A stretch of DNA of 64,000 nucleotides from Caldatribacterium sp051549785 (lineage in GTDB: Bacteria > Atribacterota > Atribacteria > Atribacterales > Caldatribacteriaceae), in the NCBI RefSeq assembly GCF_051549785.1, contig NZ_CP189974.1:434001-498000 (forward strand). Reading direction: 5' to 3'. Below the pieces are notes generated by a model. The model was given only the letters and a program-made list of their open reading frames with translations, had not been told where the DNA came from and searched no databases. Position 1 is the first letter of the stretch; every line of letters starts with the position of its first letter. Both the position numbers and the translations under genes were made by a program. Shown here one piece after another: positions 41,742 through 48,681 of the stretch.

Positions 41742-42677
41742 ATGCAGGAGTTCCTCCAGACCACACGGGGCATCCTCACCATCCTCATTCTTCTCGGTGT
41801 GGGGTATGCTCTGGCCCGCTTCCAGTGGGTCAGAAAAGGGGAATCAGAATTCCTGGCCCGCTTTGTGGTTTACATCACCCTCCCACCCTACATGGTCGTG
41901 AACATTACCACAAGCTTCACCAGGGCAAGCCTCCTTAACCTTGGGAAAGGCCTTCCCGTACCGTTCTTTTCCATGCTTTCCTCGTATCTCTGTGCCGTCC
42001 TTTTAGGACATCTGCTTCGCCTTCCCGCGAAGCGTCGGGGAATCTTCGTCGTGGCCTTTTCGCTCTCAAACACCATCTTCGTCGGGCTTCCTGTGTGCCA
42101 GGCCCTCTTTGGCGAGCGCGCCACACCCTTTGTCCTCCTCTATTACATGGTGAACACTACGCTCTTTTGGACTCTGGGAGCCCTCGGCATCGCGTCCTCG
42201 GGAAACCTGGGGCAGGGGTTTTCTTTCGCCGAAACTCTCCGGCGACTCCTCAACCCGCCTTTTCTGGCCTTCTTCCTCGGGGTGGTGCTGGTGCTCTTTG
42301 GGCTCTCCCTTCCCCCGCTTCTTGCCGAAACGGCAAAGCTCTTAGGAAACCTCACCACACCCCTTTCGCTGCTTTGCGTGGGAACCACTATCGACACGAA
42401 ACACCTGCGGTTCACAAGGGATCTCGTGCTTGTGCTCCTTGGCCGATTCCTCATCTCTCCCCTCCTTGTCCTTGCCGTTGCTGCTCTCTTTCCTCTCCCC
42501 GAACTTATGAAAGAAGTCTTCATCGTCATGTCGGCCATGCCGGTGATGATGCAGTCCTCGCTCCTTGCCCGGGTGTACAGCGCCGACTACGAGTACGCCA
42601 CTGGGATGATCGCCGCAACCACTGCGCTGAGTGCTCTGGTGATTCCCCTCCTCAAAGCGGGAATCCAGTATTTGTAG
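41742..42677 (+). CDS. AEC-family (auxin efflux carrier-like) transporter
   Basis: This 311-residue inner-membrane carrier has about ten helices arranged as an inverted repeat. ILILLGVGYALARFQWVRKG and RFVVYITLPPYMVVNI at the start, the FSLSNTIFVGLPV crossover in the first half and SAMPVMMQSSLLARVY in the second match AEC family permeases, which export or import organic acids such as malate. A TATAAT is at 41708-41713 and GGGAGAAGAG precedes the ATG. The substrate is unknown. Confidence 0.88.
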   Translation: MQEFLQTTRGILTILILLGVGYALARFQWVRKGESEFLARFVVYITLPPYMVVNITTSFTRASLLNLGKGLPVPFFSMLSSYLCAVLLGHLLRLPAKRRGIFVVAFSLSNTIFVGLPVCQALFGERATPFVLLYYMVNTTLFWTLGALGIASSGNLGQGFSFAETLRRLLNPPFLAFFLGVVLVLFGLSLPPLLAETAKLLGNLTTPLSLLCVGTTIDTKHLRFTRDLVLVLLGRFLISPLLVLAVAALFPLPELMKEVFIVMSAMPVMMQSSLLARVYSADYEYATGMIAATTALSALVIPLLKAGIQYL

Positions 42678-42683
42678 AACCTG

Positions 42684-42692
42684 TGGTATAAT
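42684..42692 (+). promoter_or_regulatory. Extended -10 promoter very close to mntP start
   Basis: TGGTATAAT (TG, one base, TATAAT at 42687-42692) has no recognisable -35. Its -10 ends only 10 bases before the mntP ATG, so transcription would begin about 3-5 bases from the start codon. Confidence 0.6.
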
Positions 42693-42702
42693 CGCAGGGA
42701 CT

Positions 42703-43260
42703 ATGAAGAGCGTTGAACTCATACTTCTCGCCTTCGGACTTGGGCTTGATGCGTTCTCCGTCGCCGTGGCCTTCGGGATGTGCCAGAAAACATGTCCTGT
42801 GGGGGCGAGGCTAAGGCTTTCGCTCTCCTTCGGTGCCTTCCAGTTCCTCATGCCCCTTCTGGGATTCCTGGCAGGGGCAAGGGTAGCGAACGTCATCGCC
42901 TCTTTCGACCACTTCGTTGTCCTTGGAATCCTCTCCTTCGTGGGGGTGAAAATGCTCCTGGAAGGCCTCAGGAGGGACGACACTAAGCCCTTCCCTGACC
43001 TGAGCCGGGGCTGGCCACTTCTTTTCGCCTCTTTAGCCACAAGCATCGATGCCTTGGCCGTAGGGTTTTCCTTTGCCCTGCTCCAGAAAGGGGTGCTCTT
43101 TGAGGCCCTGGTCATCGGCATTTTTGCCTTCTCTATGACGTACCTTGGGGTGTCTTTCGGATACAGAGTGCAGGAAAAGGCCATATTCTCTCGACCTGAG
43201 GTTTTCGGGGGAATAGTACTCATCCTCATTGGGTTCAAAGTGTTCCTTGAACACTTGTAG
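42703..43260 (+). CDS. mntP: Manganese efflux pump MntP
   Basis: MntP is an inner-membrane Mn2+ exporter (185 residues, six helices). It has two related halves with the paired acidic signatures GLGLDAFSVAVAFGM and ATSIDALAVGFSFALL, plus SFGAFQFLMPLLGF and FSMTYLGVSFGY. These aspartates are the transport residues in the family. The ATG at 42703 has only a weak AGGG nearby and a promoter almost touching the start, so the mRNA is probably nearly leaderless, and no yybP-ykoY-type riboswitch can fit. The radical SAM gene follows by 15 bases. Confidence 0.94.
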   Translation: MKSVELILLAFGLGLDAFSVAVAFGMCQKTCPVGARLRLSLSFGAFQFLMPLLGFLAGARVANVIASFDHFVVLGILSFVGVKMLLEGLRRDDTKPFPDLSRGWPLLFASLATSIDALAVGFSFALLQKGVLFEALVIGIFAFSMTYLGVSFGYRVQEKAIFSRPEVFGGIVLILIGFKVFLEHL

Positions 43261-43275
43261 AGAGAAGGGGGAACC

Positions 43276-44094
43276 TTGCGAAAACAGTGCGTTTTTGGGC
43301 CGATTCTCTCCCGAAGGCTCGGGAGCTCTCTTGGGGTGAACCTCGTCCCCTACAAAACCTGTAACCTCGACTGCGTGTACTGCGAGTGTGGAGCTACGCT
43401 CAACCTCTCTATAGAACGGAGAGAGTACCTCCCCACTGTGGCGGTGATCGACGCACTTCAGGAAGCAGCCCTACGGCTTCGAGGGTATCCCCCATTCTGT
43501 GTGACCTTTGCCGGGTGGGGAGAGCCAACGCTCCACGCCCAGTTCGGCCGTATCGCCGAAGCGGCACGGCGGATTTTCCCAAAAGAACGCCTGGTCCTCA
43601 TCACGAACGGGACGCTTTTTGCCCGCTTTCGGGAGCTCCTTGAGGAAATCCAGGTGTTCGACCTTATCATCCCGTCCCTTGACGCCGGAACCGAAGCGGT
43701 CTTCCAGCGTATCAATCGCCCACATCCCACCCTGAGCTTTGCCGAACACCTGGAAAGCCTGATGCTTCTGCGGCAACATTTTGCGAAAGACATCTGGCTT
43801 GAGGTGTTCATCGTTGAGGGCCTCAACGACACCCCCGAAGAGCTTTTGGCCCTCAGGACACACCTTGCCCGCCTTCGCCCGGACCGGATTCACCTCAACA
43901 CCCTCGACCGGCGACCGGCATGCGCCTGGGTTCAGGCCCCGTCACGGGAACGTCTCGAAGCCATTGCTCGTTTCCTTGGGGGAGAGGTCATTCCTCCGCT
44001 CCAGGAGACGAGGACTTCCCCGCACGCCACAGGTCACGAGCGCTCCGAAGAGCAGCAATGTGCCCCTCGTGAGTGCCACAGCACCCCCCAATGA
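43276..44094 (+). CDS. Radical SAM protein of the MoaA/NifB-like small group
   Basis: This 272-residue iron-sulfur enzyme has the [4Fe-4S]/SAM motif CNLDCVYC (Cys-x3-Cys-x2-Cys) after GSSLGVNLVPYKT, then the SAM-binding AGWGEPTLH glycine motif, LITNGTLFA and PSLDAG. It resembles the stand-alone radical SAM proteins often annotated as putative Fe-S oxidoreductases; some have links to wybutosine or cofactor chemistry, but no role is fixed. It starts with TTG at 43276 behind AGAAGGGGGA. The last 35 codons (107 bases) overlap the converging homocysteine methyltransferase gene, an unusually long overlap; that tail is low in conservation and rich in His, Glu and Ser. Confidence 0.85.
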   Translation: MRKQCVFGPILSRRLGSSLGVNLVPYKTCNLDCVYCECGATLNLSIERREYLPTVAVIDALQEAALRLRGYPPFCVTFAGWGEPTLHAQFGRIAEAARRIFPKERLVLITNGTLFARFRELLEEIQVFDLIIPSLDAGTEAVFQRINRPHPTLSFAEHLESLMLLRQHFAKDIWLEVFIVEGLNDTPEELLALRTHLARLRPDRIHLNTLDRRPACAWVQAPSRERLEAIARFLGGEVIPPLQETRTSPHATGHERSEEQQCAPRECHSTPQ

Positions 44095-44893
44095 GCCGCA
44101 CGTTGAGCTCGAAGAACCGGGGAGCAAGGGTGAAGAAATCCTCAGGGGTCTCGTCGTACACAACAGTCCCCTGGTCCACCCGGGGAATGCCGGCGTTGGG
44201 CTTAGCGGAAAAAGGACCGGGATGCTCTCTGGCGTACGCCTCGAAGACCTTCAGCGCTTCCCGAATACCGGTGCCGCAGTTTGCCCCCAGGATGACGTGG
44301 GGTTTTCCCCGGAAACCCTGCGCCACTTTAGTAGGAGTTTCCCCCATAAGGGTTACCATGTCTTCTCCCCGGGGCTCAAAGGTAAAGCTCACGATGGCCT
44401 CGCCACCCACCTCCTCCACTGCCTCAAGGGCGAGTAGCGCCTCGCGAAGGGAGCTGAAGGTCTCCAGGTGGAAAAGGCGTACCCCAATTCCGGCAAAAAC
44501 CCGCACCACCTCCCGGAAGGCCTCAAGGGCGTCTTCCTCTTTGAGGTCACCGAAGGGCTCGAGGAATTCTCCCAGAGGGCCAACGGAGGCAGCAAGAAGG
44601 GTTCCGGAGTGACACGCCTGCCGGGCAATGGTCACGGCGCTCTCGAGAATTTCTCCAAGGTGTTCTGCAAGACCATGACGCCCAAGGCGAAAACGATTCC
44701 CCCCGAAGGTATTGGTCTGAATGACATCGGACCCACTGTCCACGTAGCTTCTGTGCACCGCTAAAACCGCCTCAGGGTGTGACAGATTCCACTCCTCGGG
44801 AGGATGTCCCGGGGGAAGCCCAAGCTGCTGGAGTCTTGTGCCCATGGCACCGTCAAACACGAGAATCCGCTCTTTGAGAAGGTCGCAGAGCAT
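43988..44893 (-). CDS. Homocysteine S-methyltransferase family protein
   Basis: This zinc-dependent methyltransferase of 301 residues corresponds to the Hcy-binding module of MetH/BHMT. It has VFDGAMGTRLQQLGL, QTNTFGGNRFRL, the first zinc cysteine in ILGANCGTG and the double-cysteine motif IGGCCGTHEGHI. It would transfer a methyl group to homocysteine, making methionine, alone or with a corrinoid partner; the B12-binding domains of full MetH are absent. ATG at 44893 has AAAGGAGG seven bases away; a minus-strand TATAAT is at 44916-44921, next to a parS-like palindrome. Confidence 0.88.
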   Translation of the reverse strand: MLCDLLKERILVFDGAMGTRLQQLGLPPGHPPEEWNLSHPEAVLAVHRSYVDSGSDVIQTNTFGGNRFRLGRHGLAEHLGEILESAVTIARQACHSGTLLAASVGPLGEFLEPFGDLKEEDALEAFREVVRVFAGIGVRLFHLETFSSLREALLALEAVEEVGGEAIVSFTFEPRGEDMVTLMGETPTKVAQGFRGKPHVILGANCGTGIREALKVFEAYAREHPGPFSAKPNAGIPRVDQGTVVYDETPEDFFTLAPRFFELNVRLIGGCCGTHEGHIAALRSARDLWRAGKSSSPGAEE

Positions 44894-44926
44894 GGCTCTT
44901 CCTCCTTTCTGGGGGATTATATCAGA

Positions 44927-44946
44927 AATGTTCCACGTGGAACATT
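44927..44946. promoter_or_regulatory. parS-like centromere site
   Basis: TGTTCCACGTGGAACA (44929-44944) sits in a perfect 20-bp palindrome. The 16-bp core agrees with the chromosomal ParB site consensus TGTTNCACGTGNAACA. It lies between two divergent promoters (minus TATAAT at 44916-44921, plus extended -10 TATTAT at 44958-44963), covering the likely -35 zones. Confidence 0.8.
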
Positions 44947-44991
44947 GCTTCCTGTGGTATTATCCTGAGGAAGGAGAAAGGAGGAGAGCTT

Positions 44992-46008
44992 ATGGAACGT
45001 CTTGGGTTCATCCAGGCCGGATTTGGGCTTTTTGGAGAAGGATGGGCGGATCTGCTCCTCCGAAGCGAAGGCGTGGAGCTTCGAGCCATCGTTGATCCCT
45101 CAGAAGAGGCCCGGGAACGCTTTGCAAAACGCTTCGGAGATCGGGGGATTCCCTGTTTCCCCGCCCTTTCGGAAGCCCTGAAAAACGTCCAGGCCCAGGC
45201 AGTGCTCATCGTGGCACCCAACAGAGCGCACCGGGAGATCGCCGAGGAGGCCTTAGGAGCAGGACTGCACGTCCTTTCGGAAAAACCTCTGGCTGACACT
45301 TGGAAAAACGCCCTGGGAATTTACAACGCCTGGAAACGGTCGAAGAGGCTCATATATGCAGTGAGCCAGAACTACCGCTTCCGTCCCGAGATTCAGGCGC
45401 TGAAGAAGGCCGTTGCCGAGGGGGCGTGCGGAGCTATCGAATACGGAACGTATGAATTCCACGAAGAATGGCGGCTTGGAGGATGGAGAACCTCCATGGA
45501 CTATCCCCTTCTTGAAGATATGAGCATTCACCACTTCGACATCCTCCGCTTCGTTCTGGGGAAAGAGGCCCTTGCCGTCCACATGGTGAGCTTGAACCCC
45601 TCCTGGAGCCCCTTTAAAGGCGGCGCGGTAGCCTCAGGGGAGCTACGCTTTGCCCAGGAGGTGCTCGTGCAGTACTTCGGAAGCTGGGTGAGCCGGGGCC
45701 ACAGAACGAGCTGGAACGGGACCATCCGTCTTTTCGGGGAACACGGAACCCTGTCCCTTGAAGACGACCGGCTCTTTGTGACCGGAAAAGATGGCAAGCG
45801 CGAAGAAATCGTCTTCCCCCGCTACGAGACCGATGGGCGGGTTTTTGTGCTCCGGGAGTTCGTGAAAGCCGTTCTCGAAGGGGGGGAACCTTCCACCTCC
45901 TTGAGCGACAACATCAAGACCTTTGCCCTGACCTGTGCCGCGGTAGAATCGGCGCAAAGGAAAGAAGAAGTTGCCCTTCGTTACTACCTTGAAGAGCTCG
46001 ACTCTTAG
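44992..46008 (+). CDS. Gfo/Idh/MocA-family oxidoreductase
   Basis: This 338-residue NAD(P)-dependent sugar or inositol dehydrogenase-like protein has the Rossmann motif FIQAGFGLFGEGWADLL, the signature SEKPLADTW (with the family's EKP lysine) and the catalytic-region histidines in EDMSIHHFDILRFVLG, before a C-terminal alpha/beta domain. AAAGGAGG precedes the ATG at 44992. It stands alone between a parS-like site and trmI. Substrate unknown; typical ones are sugars, sugar acids or inositols. Confidence 0.9.
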   Translation: MERLGFIQAGFGLFGEGWADLLLRSEGVELRAIVDPSEEARERFAKRFGDRGIPCFPALSEALKNVQAQAVLIVAPNRAHREIAEEALGAGLHVLSEKPLADTWKNALGIYNAWKRSKRLIYAVSQNYRFRPEIQALKKAVAEGACGAIEYGTYEFHEEWRLGGWRTSMDYPLLEDMSIHHFDILRFVLGKEALAVHMVSLNPSWSPFKGGAVASGELRFAQEVLVQYFGSWVSRGHRTSWNGTIRLFGEHGTLSLEDDRLFVTGKDGKREEIVFPRYETDGRVFVLREFVKAVLEGGEPSTSLSDNIKTFALTCAAVESAQRKEEVALRYYLEELDS

Positions 46009-46011
46009 GGG

Positions 46012-46779
46012 TTAGGGGAATACTTTTCGGGCGAACATCATGTAGGTGGTGTGAGCCACCATCCGGTCAAAGGGTCGAAAGGTCAGGGGATTGGGCTTAT
46101 ACTCCCGGAAGAGGCTTTCCCACACGCTGATGGCAACGAAAGGAAGCGAGTGCAATCCCCGCAGTACCTCCATCACCTGCGAGGCCGTGGGAGAAACAAT
46201 GGCGATCCTCCCCCCGCCTCGCAGGACTTCCCAGCATTGCCTGAGGTACTTCCAGGGCTCAGGAACGTCAAGGAAAAGGGCGTCCACCTCGCGCTCTTCA
46301 AAGCCCTCCTCAATATCCCGGAGGCGAATCACCACGCGGTCCAGAAGCCCCCACTCCTCAAGGTTTCGCTTAGCCACCACGATGAACTCTTCCCGCCGCT
46401 CGTACGCATAGACCTTTCCTTCCTCCCCCACAAGTCTCGCCAGTGCCCCGCACATGGCGCCACTGCCAAGCCCTACATCAATCACCCGATCCCTTTCTTT
46501 TACGTCGAGCATGAGGAGGATGTACCCGAGGTCCTTAGGGTACACAATCTGGGTCTTCCGGCGCATGTGGAAAATGTTCTCCACCACTCCGGGCTGGAGG
46601 AGAAAGGCCTTCTTTCCACCCGTTGTGAGGATGTACTCCCCAAACTCTCGCCCGGAGAGCTCCCCAAGGTCGATATTCCCAAGGTGGGTTCCCAGGGATT
46701 TCCCCTGCTCCACCCGCACGAGGTAATCCCGACCATCCTCAAGGAGGATATAGACACGATCGCCTTCGCAAATGGGCAT
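46012..46779 (-). CDS. trmI: tRNA (adenine-58-N1)-methyltransferase
   Basis: TrmI methylates A58 in the T-loop of tRNA, which stabilises tRNA and is important in thermophiles. The 255-residue protein has an N-terminal beta domain (GDRVYILLEDGRDYLV) and a class I SAM fold: VIDVGLGSGAMCGALARLVG (motif I), VYAYERREEFIVVAKRNLEE, VDALFLDVPEPWKYL (catalytic-site region) and GGRIAIVSPTASQV. The ATG at 46779 has AAGGAGG six bases upstream. The frame stays open upstream through the origin region, but that part is not coding. It diverges from rsmG. Confidence 0.94.
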   Translation of the reverse strand: MPICEGDRVYILLEDGRDYLVRVEQGKSLGTHLGNIDLGELSGREFGEYILTTGGKKAFLLQPGVVENIFHMRRKTQIVYPKDLGYILLMLDVKERDRVIDVGLGSGAMCGALARLVGEEGKVYAYERREEFIVVAKRNLEEWGLLDRVVIRLRDIEEGFEEREVDALFLDVPEPWKYLRQCWEVLRGGGRIAIVSPTASQVMEVLRGLHSLPFVAISVWESLFREYKPNPLTFRPFDRMVAHTTYMMFARKVFP

Positions 46780-46795
46780 ACTTTGCCTCCTTCTT

Positions 46796-47017
46796 GTGGC
46801 ATCTATTATAAACCATGCGCCGTGTGTTCTTTCTGTGGATAACCTGTGGATTTCTCCGCTCTTTGGAGTATACTCTTTTCTGAAAAAACGCTCGATCACC
46901 ACTTTATCCACAAGGAAAAGCAATGGAAATGTACGTTTCCCAAACGTATACAGCGAAAATGTTCGAGCGACGTTTTAGAAAAATGAGCGAATGGAGTTGT
47001 GGATAACCTGTGGACAA
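46796..47017. other. Candidate chromosomal replication origin (oriC)
   Basis: The gap between trmI and rsmG carries DnaA boxes: perfect TTATCCACA type at 46834-46842, 46904-46912 and 46998-47006, plus near matches TGTGGATTT (46845-46853) and TGTGGACAA (47009-47017). The outer boxes come as tandem pairs 11 bases apart, giving a repeated 17-base block at both ends. Between them lie A/T-rich runs, a TACGTTT/AAACGTA hairpin (46932-46948) and a CGCTCGA/TCGAGCG inverted pair (46889-46895, 46963-46969). Neighbours (rsmG, mnmE, jag, yidC, rnpA, rpmH, parS) are classic origin neighbours; dnaA itself is absent here. Confidence 0.75.
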
Positions 47018-47732
47018 CCTGAAAAACGTCCTCCGCGAAGGAAGAGCATTCCTTGGCGTTTCGCTTTCTGAGGAACAGGAGGAACGAATACTCCTTTTCG
47101 TCCGTCTCCTCAACGAAGCCAATCGTTCCCTCAACCTCACCGGTTTCAAAACCGAGGAGGATATCCTCGTTGAAGGGATTCTCGATAGCCTCACGGCCCT
47201 TGCTTTAGAGGACCTGGTCTTTGTGGGGGAGAGTCTTCTCGATGTGGGGACGGGAGGTGGCATTCCAGGGATTCCCCTGAAAATCGCCCGTCCTTCTCTC
47301 AAGCTCACTATGGTTGAGGCCACGGCGAAAAAATGCCGTTTCCTCGAAACAACTCTCCGCGCACTCGGTCTTGAAGACGTGGACGTCCTGTGCGAACGAG
47401 CCGAAACCCTGGCGCATCATCCATCCCTCCGTGAACGGTTCGACCTTGTCACCGCCCGGGCCCTGGGGAGTCTTCGGGAAGTCCTGGAGCTCACCACCCC
47501 TTTCCTCCGCTGCGGGGGTCTGGCCTTTTACTACAAAGGCAGGGAAGCTGAAAAAGAGGTTGAAGAAGCTCGAAAAGCCCTGGAAGTGCTCCACTGTAGC
47601 GTCAGAACTCTGCAGGAAGTGGCCATCCCCTTCAGGTCCCGTAAGACCACCCTCGTCCTCGTCGAAAAGAAAGCCCCCACACCCCCTTCTTACCCCCGCC
47701 GGCCGGGGATACCCAAGAAACGCCCTCTGTGA
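47010..47732 (+). CDS. rsmG: 16S rRNA (guanine-527-N7)-methyltransferase RsmG (GidB)
   Basis: This SAM-dependent enzyme methylates G527 of 16S rRNA. The 240-residue chain has the helical N-terminus with LLNEANRSLNLTGF, ILDSLTALAL, the SAM motif LLDVGTGGGIPGIPLKI, MVEATAKKCRFLE, and VTARALGSLREVLELT, the normal order for the family. The GTG start at 47010 overlaps the last DnaA-box-like element of the candidate origin, so initiator binding could affect its transcription or translation. The C-terminal 20 residues are proline- and lysine-rich. Confidence 0.93.
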   Translation: MDNLKNVLREGRAFLGVSLSEEQEERILLFVRLLNEANRSLNLTGFKTEEDILVEGILDSLTALALEDLVFVGESLLDVGTGGGIPGIPLKIARPSLKLTMVEATAKKCRFLETTLRALGLEDVDVLCERAETLAHHPSLRERFDLVTARALGSLREVLELTTPFLRCGGLAFYYKGREAEKEVEEARKALEVLHCSVRTLQEVAIPFRSRKTTLVLVEKKAPTPPSYPRRPGIPKKRPL

Positions 47733-47740
47733 GCAGACTG

Positions 47741-47769
47741 TGGACCCCCGAGGGAAAATCGGGTACAAT
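47741..47769 (+). promoter_or_regulatory. Promoter of the coiled-coil nuclease-like gene
   Basis: TGGACC (47741-47746, four of six -35 positions) and TACAAT (47764-47769) are separated by 17 bases. The predicted RNA start is about 12 bases before the GTG at 47788. Confidence 0.6.
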
Positions 47770-47787
47770 ACCGCTGAGGTGATACCC

Positions 47788-48663
47788 GTGGCCGTGCTGA
47801 AAGAACGGGTTGATAGACTTGAAGAAGCCCTTATGCGCCTTGTGTACGTCCAGCAGAAGACGGAAATCGAAATCCAGAACCTCAAGGATGAAATGAAGGC
47901 ATTTAAAGAAGAAATGAGGATATTCAAGGACGAGATGAAGGCCTTTAAGGATGAGATGAAGGTTTTCAAAGACGAGATGCTGGCCTTTAAAGACGAGATG
48001 AAGGCCTTCAAAGACGAGATGAAGGTTTTCAAGGATGAAATGAAGGTCTTCAAAGATGAGATGAAGGTCTTTAAGGATGAGATGAAGGCCTTTAAGGATG
48101 AGATGCTGGATTTTAAAGACGAGATGAGGGTTTTTAAGGACGAAATGAAGGCCTTCAAAGACGAGATGCTGGATTTCAAGGAATGGTCAAAGAAGAACAT
48201 CGAGAACCTCAATCGGCAGTGGGGACACCTGGCGAACAAGCTCGGCACCCTTGTAGAGGACATTTTTGCTCCCTCCATCGATATGGCCTTAGAGAAGTAC
48301 TTCGGACGCCGTCCCTCTATCGTGGACGTGAAAAAACTCGTACGCAAGAACGGGAAAAGCCTGGAGCTCGATATCCTCGCCCTCTACCCCGAGGAACGAA
48401 GGGCCTTCGTCGTTGAGGTGAAAGCCGATCCCGACAGAACCGACTACATCGACCTTTTCCTGAAGAAACTCGAGGAAATCCCTGTTTTTCTCCCTGAACT
48501 TGCAGCATACACCGTTGTGGGTATTTACGCCGCGCTCAGCATGCGTGAAGAAACCGTCCGCCTTTTGACCAGAAAGGGGCTGTACGCCATGGTGGTCAGG
48601 GGAGACATTGTGGAAATCGTCAACTTCGACCAGGTAGCGGAAAGGAAGAACTTTGGGAAATGA
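47788..48663 (+). CDS. Coiled-coil protein with 14 heptad repeats and PD-(D/E)XK-like C-terminus
   Basis: This 291-residue protein opens with a leucine-rich coiled coil (MAVLKERVDRLEEALMRL) and then 14 consecutive seven-residue units of the type FKDEMKA (residues 32-129). After a short linker (LNRQWGHLANKLGTLVEDI) comes an alpha/beta domain (about 150-270) with KSLELDILAL and AFVVEVKA, giving the D...E-x-K pattern of PD-(D/E)XK nuclease folds as in DUF3782-type proteins. Start: GTG 47788 behind GAGGTG and a promoter. It lies between rsmG and mnmE, ends two bases before a parS-like site, and occupies the place where parA/parB often lie. The catalytic role is inferred; DNA association or chromosome organisation is speculation. 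Confidence 0.8.
   Translation: MAVLKERVDRLEEALMRLVYVQQKTEIEIQNLKDEMKAFKEEMRIFKDEMKAFKDEMKVFKDEMLAFKDEMKAFKDEMKVFKDEMKVFKDEMKVFKDEMKAFKDEMLDFKDEMRVFKDEMKAFKDEMLDFKEWSKKNIENLNRQWGHLANKLGTLVEDIFAPSIDMALEKYFGRRPSIVDVKKLVRKNGKSLELDILALYPEERRAFVVEVKADPDRTDYIDLFLKKLEEIPVFLPELAAYTVVGIYAALSMREETVRLLTRKGLYAMVVRGDIVEIVNFDQVAERKNFGK
47881..48174 (+). repeat. 21-bp in-frame tandem repeat, 14 units
   Basis: Fourteen tandem 21-base units encode the heptads of the coiled coil. Units are diverged at third positions and at the last residue (KA, KV, LA, LD, RV, RI), but length is exactly 21 each with no indel. Copy number could vary between strains by recombination. Confidence 0.9.
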
Positions 48664-48664
48664 A

Positions 48665-48680
48665 CGTTCCACGTGGAACA
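48665..48680. promoter_or_regulatory. Second parS-like site
   Basis: CGTTCCACGTGGAACA matches the first parS-like site at 15 of 16 positions. It fills the 18-base gap between the stop codons of the coiled-coil gene and mnmE, so it cannot be a promoter for either. Confidence 0.75.
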
Positions 48681-48681
48681 T

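Noticed and set aside
46780..46923. Upstream extension of trmI into the DnaA-box region
   Set aside because: The ATG at 46779 has a perfect ribosome binding site and starts the known TrmI N-terminus; the extension covers repeats and palindromes of the origin.
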